Shown one piece after another: positions 25,002-35,058 of a stretch of DNA of 64,000 nt. Position numbers and translations under genes: made by a program. The DNA comes from Breoghania sp. L-A4 (GTDB lineage: Bacteria > Pseudomonadota > Alphaproteobacteria > Rhizobiales > Stappiaceae). The stretch covers positions 1,178,001 to 1,242,000 of the forward strand of contig NZ_CP031841.1 in assembly GCF_003432385.1 (NCBI RefSeq). The letters are read 5' to 3'. A model generated the notes under the pieces. The model was not told the origin of the DNA and did not search any database. It was given only the letters and a program-made list of their open reading frames with translations. Numbering within the stretch: the first letter of the stretch is position 1; each line of letters begins with the position of its first letter.

Positions 25002-28000
25002 AGCGGTTCGACCGTGTCACCAGCGTGGCCGGCTTCTTCGTCCGCCACCCCAATGCCGCCAATCTGGTCATGGCGATGCTGATCCTGTTTGGCGCCTATG
25101 GCCTGGCTCAGCTCAATACGCAGTTCTTTCCGACCATCAAGACCAACCGCATCACGATCTCGGTCATCTGGCCGGGCGCCAGCGCCGAGGATGGCGAGGC
25201 CAACATCCTGCAGGCGCTGGAGCCCGCGGTGCGCTTCATCGACGGCGTCGACGAGGTCCTGTCTTACGCCCGCGAGGGCTCGGCGACGATCCAGCTCGAA
25301 TTCACCCAGACCGCCGACATGCAAAAGGCGCTGTCCGACGTGGAGCAAGCGGTTACCGGTGTGACCACGTTGCCGGAGGATGCGGAAACGCCCACCGTGG
25401 CGTTTCGCGAGTTCTATGACCGGGTGGCGCGCATTGCGTTGACGGGGTCGTTTTCCGAAGATGCGCTGAAGGTTTTTGCGCGCAAGATCCGCGATGATCT
25501 GATCGCGCGCGGCATTGATCAGGTGACCTTTTCGGGAATGCGCGACGAGGAATACGTGGTGCAGATCCCCGAGCGCGAGATGCGTCGCCTCGATCTGACG
25601 GTGGCCGGCGTTTCCGAGAGCATCGCGGAAAACACCCGCGACCTGCCGTCAGGCAATCTCGAAGGGGCGGTGGAAAAGCAGATCCGCACGCTATCGGAAG
25701 GAAAGCGGCCCGAGGATATCGGCCGCATCGACGTCAAGACGTTTCCGACAGGGGAGAAGATCCGCGTTCGCGACATCGGTACGGTGACGCGTGAATTCGA
25801 CAAGGACCAGACGCGGGGTTTCTCCGACGGCGAACGGGCCATCGAGCTGACGATATCGCGCGCGGTCTCGGCGGACACGTTGAAGACCGCCGAGATCCTC
25901 GACACCTATCTCGAGGAAATCCGCCCGCAACTGCCTGCCTCCCTTAAAATCGTCAAATACGAAATCCGCGCCGACGTGCTGATGGGACGCATCAATCTGC
26001 TGCTGGAGAATGGCCTATCGGGCCTCATTCTGGTGGTGCTGGTGCTCTACGTGTTCCTCAACGCCCGCATCGCGCTGTGGGTGGCGGCGGGTATTCCGGT
26101 CGCCATGATGGCGACGGTCGGCGTGATGTGGATGACCGGCCAGACCATCAACATGATGTCGCTGTTCGCGCTGATCATGATGCTGGGCATCATCGTCGAC
26201 GATGCCATCGTCGTGGGCGAGCATACCGCCACGCGCTTCGCCCTTGGCGACAGCGCGGAGGACGCGGCGGAAAACGGCGCCGGCCGCATGGTCGCGCCGG
26301 TGGTGGCCGCGAGCCTTACCACCGTCGCCGCCTTCATGCCGATCCTCCTGGTGCGTGACGTCATCGGCCAGATCATGTCGGCCATCCCGCTGGTCGTGGT
26401 CGCGGTGCTGATTGCCAGCCTGATTGAATGTTTCCTCGTGCTGCCGGGTCATCTGGCGCATTCGCTCAAACCCCGGCCGCGCGCGGTCTGGTCCTGGTGG
26501 CGGCAGGGTATCATCGCGGCCGCGCTGGCGCTCTTCACCATGGGCCTGGCGACGCGACCCGACATCGAGGTCGTTCCATACCTGGATGCGCCGGCGGATC
26601 TGTTGCGCGCCTGGAAGGCCTCGCTCGGCGAAATCGGTTTCGACGCCGCCGTCATCATCGCGGCCTTCGCGGTGGGTGGATTGATCGAATTCGGCTTTTT
26701 CTTGTTGTGGGGACGCAAAAGCAAGGATGCCTCGACGGGGAAAGCGGCTGGTTCCGCTCGGCATTCGACGCGGGATTCGCGCGGTTTCGTGACGGCCCGT
26801 TCCGCGCGCTGGTCACGGCATCGTTTCGCTGGCGCTACGTGACGCTGTCGATCGCGGCGGCTTCGCTGATCCTGGCGTTCGGCTTTTTTGTGGGTGGGCG
26901 CGTCGGCTTCGTGCTCTTCCCCTCGCCGGAAGCGGAGAACCTGCGCGCCACGGTCTATTTCAACGCCGGCATTCCCGAAGACGAAGCAGTGTCCGGCCTC
27001 AAGGCGATCGAGGCGGCGTTGCGCTCGGCGGAAAAGAGCCTGACGAAGGACGACCCGCAGGATCTGATCGTCGCGTCCTACGTGACGCTCGGTGAGGCGG
27101 GACGCAACAAGGGCGACAATGTTGCCGGCATTGACGTCCAGCTGACGGCGTCCGAGGCGCGCAGTGTCCGCTCGCCCGATATCGTCAAGGCGTGGCGCTC
27201 GGCCTTGCCGGACATCGCCGGCATCCGCCGCGTCGCGATTTTCGAACGCCGCGGCGGCCCCCGGGTCGCGATCTGGACATCCAGCTTCAGAATGCGCCCG
27301 CGGCACGTCTGAAGACAGCGGCGCTGGAGGTGCAGGAGCTGCTGTCGGGCTATCCGGGGGTCTCCGGCGTGGCCGACGACCTGCCCTACGGCAAGCCCGA
27401 GGTGGTCATGGAGTTGACGCCGCGCGGGCGCGCGCTGGGGTTCACGGTCGACAGCGTCGGCCGCCAGATCCGCAACGCGCTGCAGGGCAATGTCGCACGG
27501 CGGTTCGCGGCCGGCGACGAGGAAATCGCCATTCGCGTGCGGCAGGTCCTGACAGACGGAACCGGAGCGAGCGCCTTGCGTGATCTCGGGTTGCGGGCCG
27601 AGACCGGCGAATACGTGCCCCTTGGCGAGGTGGTCACGCTCCTCGACCGCCAGGGCTTTTCGGCGATCCTGCGCACCAACGGCAAGACGTCGGTCAGCGT
27701 CACCGCGGATGTGGATTTCGATGTGACGTCGAACGAGGCCATCGTGCAGAAGCTGCAAGCCGGCCCGCTCGCCGATATCGCGGCACGCAACGGGGTCGAC
27801 TACAAGTTCTCGGGACGGGCGGAGGAGCGCAAGAAGTCCTTCTACGACCTGAAGATCGGCACGATGATCGCGCTGGGGTGCATCTACCTGATCCTTGCGT
27901 GGGTCTTCGCCAGCTACTTCAGCCCGCTGGCGGTGATGGCGATCATCCCCTTCGGCATCGTCGGCGCGGTGTTCGGCCACTACCTGCTGGGATTCAAGCT

Positions 28001-28400
28001 GACCATTCTCAGTCTCATCGGGCTTCTCGGTCTTGCCGGCATCCTGGTCAATGACAGCATCATCCTGGTGAGCCGCTTCGACGAACGCCAGGGGGAAGGC
28101 GAAAGCCTTGAAGGGGCGGCTGTCGGCGCCAGTCAGGACCGCTTGCGGGCGGTGCTGCTGACCTCGCTGACGACCATCGGCGGGTTGTTGCCGCTGATCT
28201 TCGAACAAAGCATCCAGGCGCGCTTCCTGTTGCCGATGGCGATCACCATCGTCTTCGGACTGGGCATCGCCACATTGCTGGTTCTGTTCCTGATCCCGGC
28301 GCTGCTGGGTGTCGGCGGCGACATCGCGGGCCTCTACCGCTCCATCTACGGCCACAGCCGCGCGCCGGCCGAACCACGGCCGACGCTGCCGGCGGAATGA
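24998..28400 (+). pseudogene. RND efflux pump permease, two frameshifts
   Basis: A full-length HAE/AcrB-like pump of about 1134 residues spread over three frames: 24998 to about 26740, then to about 27262, then to 28400. Adding one G in a G run (26737-26740, or 26709-26712) and one C in the CCCCC run at 27258-27262 restores one frame, and the length becomes a multiple of three. Recognisable parts are NTQFFPTIKTNRITISVIWP near residue 40, the TM4 motif GIIVDDAIVVGEHT, and in the last part GLAGILVNDSIILV. Residues about 490-580 contain an unusual insertion with two extra hydrophobic segments. Either sequencing errors or a recent pseudogene; the rest is undamaged, favouring the former. Confidence 0.85.
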
Positions 28401-28416
28401 AATTTTTGCCTGGCGC

Positions 28417-29070
28417 TCAGGCGGGAGCGGACGGCAAATCTTCCGCAAACGCACGCGCGGCTTCGGCCGCCTGGCGCATGTTGCCGTCCCATGTCGCCGG
28501 CGATCTCCCGCGCGGGGCGAGGTCGTGGCTGCCGTCTTCGAGAACCACCAGCCGCACGTGAGCGGGAAGGTCGTAGGTCGCGATCTCCTCCGGCGTGCCG
28601 AAGGGGTCGCGCTCGCCCTGGGCGATCAGGCAGGGCAGGGTGGCTCCGCGCAGCGGCTCCAGCCGCAGTTCTTCCGGCTTGCCCTGCGGGTGGAACGGAT
28701 AGCCAAGGCAGACGACGCCGGCGACGCGTTTGTCCAGCGCGGGGTCGCCCGCGCACATCACCGCGATGCGGCCGCCCATCGACTTGCCGCCGATGAGAAG
28801 CGGACCCGCGATATCGGTCCCGAGGTCGGAAATTGCCGCGAGATAGGCGTCAATCAGCTTGTCGGCACGCGGCGGCGGACGCTTCTTGCCGGTGGCGCGG
28901 CGCTCCGCCATGTAGGGAAACTCAAAGCGCGCAACCGCGAGCCCCAGACTTGCGGCCGTTGCGGCAAAGCGGTTCATGAAGGGCGAATCCATCGCGGCAC
29001 CCGCGCCATGCGCCAGCAGCAGCGTCGCAGCGGGCGCACCCTCGGGGCGGGTCCAGAGAAAATCGGTCAT
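28417..29070 (-). CDS. Alpha/beta hydrolase of the KANL3/Tex30 type
   Basis: 217 residues from the ATG at 29070 (MTDFLWTRPEG). The nucleophile elbow GGKSMGG (serine near residue 95), the LLLAHGAGAAMDSPFM segment near 16-31 (oxyanion region), a GERDPFG acid motif and a GSHDL histidine motif form a complete catalytic triad. The family (DUF/PF20408-like, related to KANSL3/Tex30) has no defined substrate. It is convergent with the RND gene (16 nt away) and divergent from the sterol-desaturase-like gene. Confidence 0.85.
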   Translation of the reverse strand: MTDFLWTRPEGAPAATLLLAHGAGAAMDSPFMNRFAATAASLGLAVARFEFPYMAERRATGKKRPPPRADKLIDAYLAAISDLGTDIAGPLLIGGKSMGGRIAVMCAGDPALDKRVAGVVCLGYPFHPQGKPEELRLEPLRGATLPCLIAQGERDPFGTPEEIATYDLPAHVRLVVLEDGSHDLAPRGRSPATWDGNMRQAAEAARAFAEDLPSAPA

Positions 29071-29206
29071 CGGCGCGTTCCGTTGCGGAGTTCTTGCCCC
29101 GGTCACGGGCAAGTGACACGGTGTGTCATGGTGATCTCATCCGTCATGCGATAGTGCCACAGGACAGGCGGCGCAACCGCGCGATGGCAGGCAGTGAAGA
29201 ATTCCG

Positions 29207-30043
29207 ATGAGTGAAGCGACGATCCGACTGGTGATATTCGCCGGCGTCTTCATTGCCATGGCGGCCTTCGAACTGCTGGCGCCCCGCCGCGCGCAGCGCT
29301 TCGGCCGCGTTCGGCGCTGGCCGACCAACCTGGGGATCGTGCTGATCGACTCGCTTGTCTTGCGCGTCGTCTTTCCGATGGCGGCCGTGGGAACCGCGCT
29401 TTGGGCGGCGGAGCGAGGTTATGGCCTGCTTCCCGCGCTCGGGATCTCGCCCTGGGTCGCCGGGATCCTGTCGTTCGTCGCGCTGGATTTCGTGATCTGG
29501 CTGGAGCATCTGGTGTTTCACAAGGTGCCCCTGTTGTGGCGCATTCACCGGATGCACCATGGCGATCCGGATATCGACGTGACCACGGCGTTGCGGTTTC
29601 ATCCCGTCGAGATCGTCCTGTCGATGCTCGTCAAGGCCGGGATCGTGGTGGCGCTGGGAGCGCCGGCCCTGGCGGTGCTGGTGTTCGAGGCGGTGCTCAA
29701 TGGCGCGGCGATGTTCAATCACGCCAATTGCCGCCTGCCGCTGTGGCTCGACGGGGTGCTGCGCCTGGTGATCGTGACGCCGGACATGCACCGGGTGCAT
29801 CACTCGGTGCAGCGGCGTGAGACCGATTCCAACTACGGTTTCAATCTGGCGATCTGGGACCGGATGTTCGGCACCTATGTTGCGCAGCCGGCGCTCGGGC
29901 ACGAGGGCATGGACATCGGCCTGGCGGAGGAACGCGGCGACGCGCCGACCGGTCTGGCCTGGTGCCTGACGGTGCCCTTCCGCAAGAGCGCGCGCCGCGA
30001 GGCGGCGCCCGCCGCCGATCTGCCGCCGGTCAATAAAAGCTGA
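29207..30043 (+). CDS. Sterol desaturase / fatty acid hydroxylase family protein
   Basis: 278 residues with three to four transmembrane segments and the histidine clusters of the diiron hydroxylase superfamily: HLVFH near 102, HRMHH near 114 and HRVHH near 194. These coordinate a non-haem diiron site in the membrane that hydroxylates or desaturates lipids such as sterols, hopanoids or ornithine lipids. The substrate is not predictable. It ends in a 14-nt convergent overlap with the solute-binding protein gene. Confidence 0.9.
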   Translation: MSEATIRLVIFAGVFIAMAAFELLAPRRAQRFGRVRRWPTNLGIVLIDSLVLRVVFPMAAVGTALWAAERGYGLLPALGISPWVAGILSFVALDFVIWLEHLVFHKVPLLWRIHRMHHGDPDIDVTTALRFHPVEIVLSMLVKAGIVVALGAPALAVLVFEAVLNGAAMFNHANCRLPLWLDGVLRLVIVTPDMHRVHHSVQRRETDSNYGFNLAIWDRMFGTYVAQPALGHEGMDIGLAEERGDAPTGLAWCLTVPFRKSARREAAPAADLPPVNKS

Positions 30044-30953
30044 TCGGGAAGTAGCGCAGATACAGTTCCGCGTATCGGCCGCGTGCATGGATTTGCTGCA
30101 GGGCGAAGTTGATCGCGTCCCTGAGATCGTCCGTGTCCTTGCGCACGGCGATGGCCAGCCCGTTCGCAAAGTAGTTCGGCTCGATCCACGCGCCTTCCGA
30201 GAACGCGCAGCAGTCGCGTGACTGGCTCCCCTGCAGCCAGAAACTGAGCGACAGGCCGTCGCCGAAATGGGCATCGACGTCGCCGTTGCGCAGCGCCGCG
30301 CGCGCCTTTTCTGCATCGGGGTAGCTGGCGATGAGGCTTCCGGTGAAAAAGCGCCTCACGAACGCTTCATGCTGCGTGCCTTCGACCACGGAAATCCATT
30401 TACCGGCGAAATTTTCAGGTGTGATCGGGCCGGCGTCGGCTCTGCGCTGAGCGAAGCGGGCGGGGAATTTCAAATAGCTCTCGGTGAAAGCGAGGTCCGC
30501 ATGGGCAGGATCGCCGGTCGACAGGCCGGCGATGATCGCATCGCCCTCATCGCGGTTCAGCGTTTCGACGAGCGCATCGAACGGTTTCACCCGCAGCGTG
30601 CAAGCAACGTCCAGTTCCTCGCAGATGGCGCGTGCCAGATCGACATTGAAACCGGTGATGCGTCCGGCCGGGTCGCGGAAGCTGAACGGCGGGAAGTCGT
30701 CGCTGGTCAGGAACCGGATCCGCCGCAGGTTCGTTGCCGGCCGTTCGGTCCGGACGTGGGGGCTCCAGTAGTTGGGGATGTTCGGTGTCACTTCTGACGT
30801 ATTGACGTCGGCAGCCTTGGCGACGGAAAAATATGACGTTGTAAAAAAAGCGAATGACAATGCCGCCAGCGTCGCGATTGAGGCAGAGGCGGCTTTCGAA
30901 AGGAATTGGATCACGTCGTCAGAACCTGCGTAGCCATCCGTCGCGCGGGGCAT
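30030..30953 (-). CDS. Polar amino-acid-type solute-binding protein
   Basis: 307 residues from the ATG at 30953; a GTG at 30914 (VIQFLSKAASAS) would give a more usual signal peptide (about 30 residues ending VAKAADV), so the true start is uncertain. The mature part is a family 3 solute-binding domain: RIRFLTSDDFPPFSF, ITGFNVDLARAICEEL, then the second lobe VEGTQHEAFVRRFF. Such proteins feed polar amino acid ABC importers or act as sensors. No permease or ATPase gene is adjacent, so it is an orphan. It is divergent (67 nt) from the glycosyltransferase fusion gene. Confidence 0.85.
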   Translation of the reverse strand: MPRATDGYAGSDDVIQFLSKAASASIATLAALSFAFFTTSYFSVAKAADVNTSEVTPNIPNYWSPHVRTERPATNLRRIRFLTSDDFPPFSFRDPAGRITGFNVDLARAICEELDVACTLRVKPFDALVETLNRDEGDAIIAGLSTGDPAHADLAFTESYLKFPARFAQRRADAGPITPENFAGKWISVVEGTQHEAFVRRFFTGSLIASYPDAEKARAALRNGDVDAHFGDGLSLSFWLQGSQSRDCCAFSEGAWIEPNYFANGLAIAVRKDTDDLRDAINFALQQIHARGRYAELYLRYFPISFY

Positions 30954-31020
30954 ATCGATCAAATCAGTTTGCTGGGGCACCGGATCGACAATAGGCGAGA
31001 CCGGTGACGGGGGAAAGCCG

Positions 31021-33126
31021 TTGAAACGCAAATCCCGGGATGATGGCCTGGCGAAGAGTCCGGCCGTCGCGAGCCCGCAGGAGTCCGTTCTGGCACCCAC
31101 TGAGGCGTTGCGTCGCCGCCTCGCCATGCGCCGCAGCGTTCTGAATCGGAAATATCCGAACTCCCCCGGTCTATTGGCAGAGCCCGTGAACGGCGCCACG
31201 CCGTCCGTTCGCCGCGCTTCCACGCTACCCCTCGACGTCCGGTTTCTCGTTGCCCGCGGCTTGCCGCGCCGGGATGCCATTCGCGCAACCGATGTGGCCG
31301 CCCGTTCCGGTCGTGCGCCGGGCGAGGTGTTGCTCGCCGAACGCTGCCTGGCGGCCGAGACCTATTATCGCTGGCTCGCCGAGGAACTGCGCGTTCGCTA
31401 CGTGGAGATATCGGATCTGGTTCCTGACCCTCGCGGCAAGGGGTATCTGCCCAATGTCGAGGAGGGGCGCCTGGCCGTTCTGGCGGTCGAACACGCTGGT
31501 CCGGAGATTCACGCGGCCCTTGCGCCCGGACCGGCGTGTGTGGCGGAGGTGATCGTTTATGTGGCGCGCCACCCGCAGGTGCGCTCGCGGGTGTCGGTCA
31601 CAACGCCTCAGGCTCTTGAATCGGTTCGTGTCTGCCAGGGCGCCGTGCAGGCGCTGCAGGCCGAACGGCCGCTGGCGTCGGCTGCATTTCTGTTCACCCG
31701 GGCGCAGAAACTGGCAATCGGCGGCGCGGCCGCCGGTGCCGGTTGTATCGGCTGGCTTGATGCGGCCGCCGGGCTCAACGCGCTGTCTGTCGCCTCCGGG
31801 TCGCTTTTCATTGCCGCCGGCGCGGCACGAACGATCGCCGCCGCGGCAGCCCCGCGGCCAGCGTCGAGGCTCCCGCTCCCAAGGCAACCGTCATCGGCCT
31901 TGCCGCGCTACAGTGTGCTCGTGCCGCTCTACCGGGAGGAAGCGGTCATCGGCGATCTGGTGCAGGTGCTCCGCCGACTCGACTATCCGGCGGAGCGCCT
32001 GCAAATCGTGATGATCGTCGAGGCGGATGACTTTGGCACGCACGCCGCGCTTCACGCGGCCGGCCTTCGGCCTCCCTTTGAAGTCTGCGTGGTGCCACCG
32101 TTCGGCCCGCGCACCAAGCCCAAGGCGCTCGCGCACGCGCTCACCTGTGCACACGGTGACCTGATCACCGTCTATGATGCTGAGGACAGGCCGGAACCGG
32201 ACCAGCTTCGCAAGGCTGCCGCAACCTTCGCAGCGGCTCCGTCGGATCTCGGCTGCCTTCAGGCGCGGTTGGCGGTCGATCACGCGGACGAGAGCTTTTT
32301 TACCCGGCATTTCGCCCTGGAATATGCGCTGCAATTCGACGTCCTGCTGCCGTGGATGGCGGCGCTGCACCTGCCTGTCCGGCTGGGGGGAACCTCGAAT
32401 CATGTTCGTGCCGACGCCCTGCGGGCCTGCGGCGGCTGGGATCCATACAATGTGACCGAGGACCTGGATCTCGGTATCCGGCTGATCCGCAGCGGCTGGC
32501 GAGTGGGATTTCTGGATTCGACGACCTGGGAGGAGGCGCCGCTCGATCTCCGCGCCTGGTGCCATCAGCGGATCCGCTGGCACAAGGGCTGGTTGCAGAC
32601 ATGGGTGGTTCACATGCGCCAACCGGTTCATTTCATAAAGAACGCCGGAGCCGTGAATGCCGTCGTGATTGCAGGAATTTTCGCCGGAACGCTGTTGACG
32701 CTGGCGGCGCACCCGACGTTTCTGATGCTTGTGGGGCTCTATGCGGGGGATGGTGCGTGGAGGCCGTCGAGCGACGGAATTATCGGTGACCTCGTGCTTG
32801 GCATCGGCCTGACGTGCATCGTCCTGGGGTATGGCGGGTTCTATCTTGCGATCAGGCGCGCGGCGCGGGAAAGGGCCCTGCGCTTTGGCTGGCGGGAGAT
32901 GGCCGGACTGCCGTTCTACTGGCTGCTGATGAGCGCCGCGCTCGCCATCGCGGCGGCAGAGCTGGTCATTCGGCCCTGCCACTGGCGCAAGACAACCCAT
33001 GGCGTGGCGAAAACGCGTCCGGCGTCGCATCCGCCGGATCCAGCGCGACGCGTACCAAGGGTCCCCGTGCGCGCCAGGTTACTGCGGCGTCTGGGCCGTA
33101 TCCGCGGATGGCTTGTTCCGTGGTGA
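31021..33126 (+). CDS. Fusion of GspE/MshE N-terminal-like domain and BcsA-like glycosyltransferase
   Basis: 701 residues from a TTG at 31021 with GGGGAAAG just upstream. Residues about 70-190 resemble the N-terminal domain of type II secretion ATPases (GRAPGEVLLAERCLAAETYY, a region that binds c-di-GMP in MshE). A hydrophobic pair (about 230-270) leads into a family 2 glycosyltransferase (about 295-540) with YDAEDRPEP, the catalytic TEDLDLG and the processive motif QRIRWHKGW, then four to five transmembrane helices. This plan suggests membrane synthesis of an extracellular polysaccharide under nucleotide-second-messenger control. No other polysaccharide genes are near. Basic C-terminal tail. 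Confidence 0.88.
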   Translation: MKRKSRDDGLAKSPAVASPQESVLAPTEALRRRLAMRRSVLNRKYPNSPGLLAEPVNGATPSVRRASTLPLDVRFLVARGLPRRDAIRATDVAARSGRAPGEVLLAERCLAAETYYRWLAEELRVRYVEISDLVPDPRGKGYLPNVEEGRLAVLAVEHAGPEIHAALAPGPACVAEVIVYVARHPQVRSRVSVTTPQALESVRVCQGAVQALQAERPLASAAFLFTRAQKLAIGGAAAGAGCIGWLDAAAGLNALSVASGSLFIAAGAARTIAAAAAPRPASRLPLPRQPSSALPRYSVLVPLYREEAVIGDLVQVLRRLDYPAERLQIVMIVEADDFGTHAALHAAGLRPPFEVCVVPPFGPRTKPKALAHALTCAHGDLITVYDAEDRPEPDQLRKAAATFAAAPSDLGCLQARLAVDHADESFFTRHFALEYALQFDVLLPWMAALHLPVRLGGTSNHVRADALRACGGWDPYNVTEDLDLGIRLIRSGWRVGFLDSTTWEEAPLDLRAWCHQRIRWHKGWLQTWVVHMRQPVHFIKNAGAVNAVVIAGIFAGTLLTLAAHPTFLMLVGLYAGDGAWRPSSDGIIGDLVLGIGLTCIVLGYGGFYLAIRRAARERALRFGWREMAGLPFYWLLMSAALAIAAAELVIRPCHWRKTTHGVAKTRPASHPPDPARRVPRVPVRARLLRRLGRIRGWLVPW

Positions 33127-33178
33127 CCGAACATGCGCCGGGAAGCCTGCCGCGCTCACTTTCCGGAGCGCGCAGAGT

Positions 33179-33424
33179 TCAGATCTTCGTCCCGGTGGTC
33201 TTGCTGCGGCGGGCGACGGCGGCAAGCGACAAGCCGGCGGAGGTCGCGGTGACCGACAGCGGCCAGAACAGAGACGCGATGCCTGCCAGCAGAACACGCG
33301 CGACCCGCTTGTCCTGGTTCTCGATGAGATCGCTCGTCCAGGAGATGAAATACAAGGCGCCGATCGACAGGTACAGGCCGACCGGAAGGGCTAACGCCAG
33401 GAACATGAGAAGCACGATATTCAT
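33179..33424 (-). CDS. Small two-helix membrane protein
   Basis: 81 residues with two hydrophobic segments (about 2-28 and 45-68) joined by a short charged loop (SDLIENQDKRVARVL) and a basic tail ARRSKTTGTKI. No family recognised. It is convergent with the glycosyltransferase gene (52 nt). A TTAATTAACC motif 27-36 nt before its start is a CtrA-like half-site. Real gene status is supported by hydrophobicity and a codon pattern like the neighbours. Confidence 0.6.
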   Translation of the reverse strand: MNIVLLMFLALALPVGLYLSIGALYFISWTSDLIENQDKRVARVLLAGIASLFWPLSVTATSAGLSLAAVARRSKTTGTKI

Positions 33425-34118
33425 GATGGAAACGTCCCGGAACCCAGCTTTTAATTAACCGGTCAAATATCAAGGCCGGTCCAACTTGTGCGCAGCCTGT
33501 ATTCACGTCACCGAATGTCACCATGCAATGCCATAAACGTGGCAAAAACAAGTGGCAGTGCCGGTTCCCGGTTCGGTGTGCCGTGCCTCCGGCGTGTTGT
33601 TCGCGGCGCCCAACACGGTCCCGCGAGCGCCGTTAACGTTATCCGTCGAGCCGGAACCGACGCCTGAATTGCATTTTGCAACGTCACCCACACAAGGCCA
33701 TCATGCGGTTAAGATCCTCTTAACCAAGAATAAAAGGTAAATTTTTTCTGTGTATCCACGTTCGGGGGGCGTGCGGATGCCCGCTGACATGACGTGCATG
33801 TCCGCCATCTTGCACGCCGATGCGGAAACGGCCGCGCGGCCCCCCGAATCCAGGAGCGCCTTCGCCTTTCGCCGCCGCCCATGGTGTCGCCGAATTTGAG
33901 ATACAGAGTGCGGTGATCCGGGAGGATGGGCGGTCGGTGCGACATCGCCACACCGTTATCCCGGGTGGAGGCGCGACACGGCCGCGCGTGCCTGTTATGG
34001 GTGAGCGGCCGGCCATGCCAGGTCCGCGCCCATCTGCGCGGGCAGACGCGCTGGACGCCATACCCCCTGGCGGTGCGGCGTCGGAGGGGCGTGTCGTGCA
34101 TGTTGGAGTGTCTCTGTG
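33425..34118. other. 694-nt intergenic region with CtrA-type site
   Basis: No gene is supported; a 100-residue open frame at 33820-34119 is rich in Pro, Gly and Arg and has no family features. The left part (33440-33470) and the segment around 33700-33750 are AT-rich and hold TTAA motifs; a perfect palindrome lies at 33707-33725. The right part is GC-rich and featureless, then the SNase-like gene begins. Confidence 0.5.
33707..33725 (+). promoter_or_regulatory. CtrA-type binding site TTAA-N7-TTAACC
   Basis: GGTTAAGATCCTCTTAACC is a perfect 8-3-8 palindrome containing TTAA-N7-TTAAC, the full recognition motif of the alphaproteobacterial cell-cycle regulator CtrA. It lies about 395 nt before the SNase-like gene and about 285 nt before the small membrane protein on the other strand, which also has a half-site. 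GcrA, another member of the same network, is encoded in this window. A very short stem-loop terminator is the alternative reading. Confidence 0.5.
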
Positions 34119-34925
34119 ATGGCGCCGACCGCGGTCTTGATGGTTGAAAGACTTCGCACTGCGATGCGGCGCGCGGCAACGGTGGGCCGGGACGCCATCG
34201 CGCCGCTGCGCGACCGGCTTGGGCGCCGCGCGACGCGCGTCTATGCCGGCCTGATTGTGCTGGTTATCGCGTTCAATGTCGGCTCCTATCTCTATGGCGA
34301 GCAGATCCTGCGCGAGGCGAAACAGGTCCGCATGAGGGCGGCAGTTCCCGTCGCCGCGCCGCAAGAGCATGATCCGGCCGCATCGGGGCCGCTGGCACGC
34401 GCGGTGCCGCCCGGTGCCCTCGCGCCGCCGCGTCCGCCCTATTCGATCGTCGGGCGGGAATTGTCGTTCCAGCCGCCCTATGTCGTCACCGGTTCGGACA
34501 CGTTTCTGAACCGCCAGGTCCCGGTGCGTCTGGCCTTCGTGAACGGCATTGCGCCGGACGACATCTGCATGGACCGGTTCTTGGCGAAATATCCCTGCGG
34601 ACTGATGGCGCGCGCGGCGCTCAAACAGGCGATTTCCGGACAGGATCTTCGGTGCCGCGCGATCTTTTATGGGCGGGAGGATATCCGGTACCAGTGTTTC
34701 GCCGGTGAGGCGGACATTGCGGCGGGCCAGGTTCGTGCGGGGTTTGCAAAACCCGATTCTCTGGGACGCGCGCGCCTGAGCGGCGCGATGGAAGAGGCGC
34801 GGCGACTGCAAAGCGGCGCGTGGAACGGCGGTTGGCGAACCATGGGGCGCAGCGCGTTCCAGCGCAACAACGTGCTTCTGGACAAGCTGGACGCGCTGGC
34901 GACGGGCACGTTCGGACCTGAGTGA
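34119..34925 (+). CDS. Membrane-anchored degenerate SNase-like protein
   Basis: 268 residues from the ATG at 34119 (a GTG precedes it by one codon), GGAG upstream. A basic cytosolic N-terminus, one transmembrane segment (about 42-62), a proline-rich linker and a C-terminal domain (about 105-240) with the cues of the staphylococcal-nuclease fold: VVTGSDTFLNRQVPVRL, CGLMARAALKQ, then QVRAGFAKP. The catalytic glutamate position is not recognisable, so nuclease activity is doubtful. A second SNase-like protein lies at 48670-49647. Probably periplasmic. Confidence 0.7.
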   Translation: MAPTAVLMVERLRTAMRRAATVGRDAIAPLRDRLGRRATRVYAGLIVLVIAFNVGSYLYGEQILREAKQVRMRAAVPVAAPQEHDPAASGPLARAVPPGALAPPRPPYSIVGRELSFQPPYVVTGSDTFLNRQVPVRLAFVNGIAPDDICMDRFLAKYPCGLMARAALKQAISGQDLRCRAIFYGREDIRYQCFAGEADIAAGQVRAGFAKPDSLGRARLSGAMEEARRLQSGAWNGGWRTMGRSAFQRNNVLLDKLDALATGTFGPE

Positions 34926-35058
34926 TCTGGACATGCTCTTGGAGAGTGGTCTTGAATAAGATGCGAACGCGCCGCGCGGGTGTATAGGATGTAGTTATTA
35001 CTGGCGATGATTGTAAAAATTTTTGTCAAGTAATGGAATAGCGGAAGTTTGTGTAATT

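Noticed and set aside
33820-34119. 100-residue open frame before the SNase-like gene
   Set aside because: Composition is dominated by Pro, Gly, Arg and Ala as expected from random GC-rich frames; no start signal.
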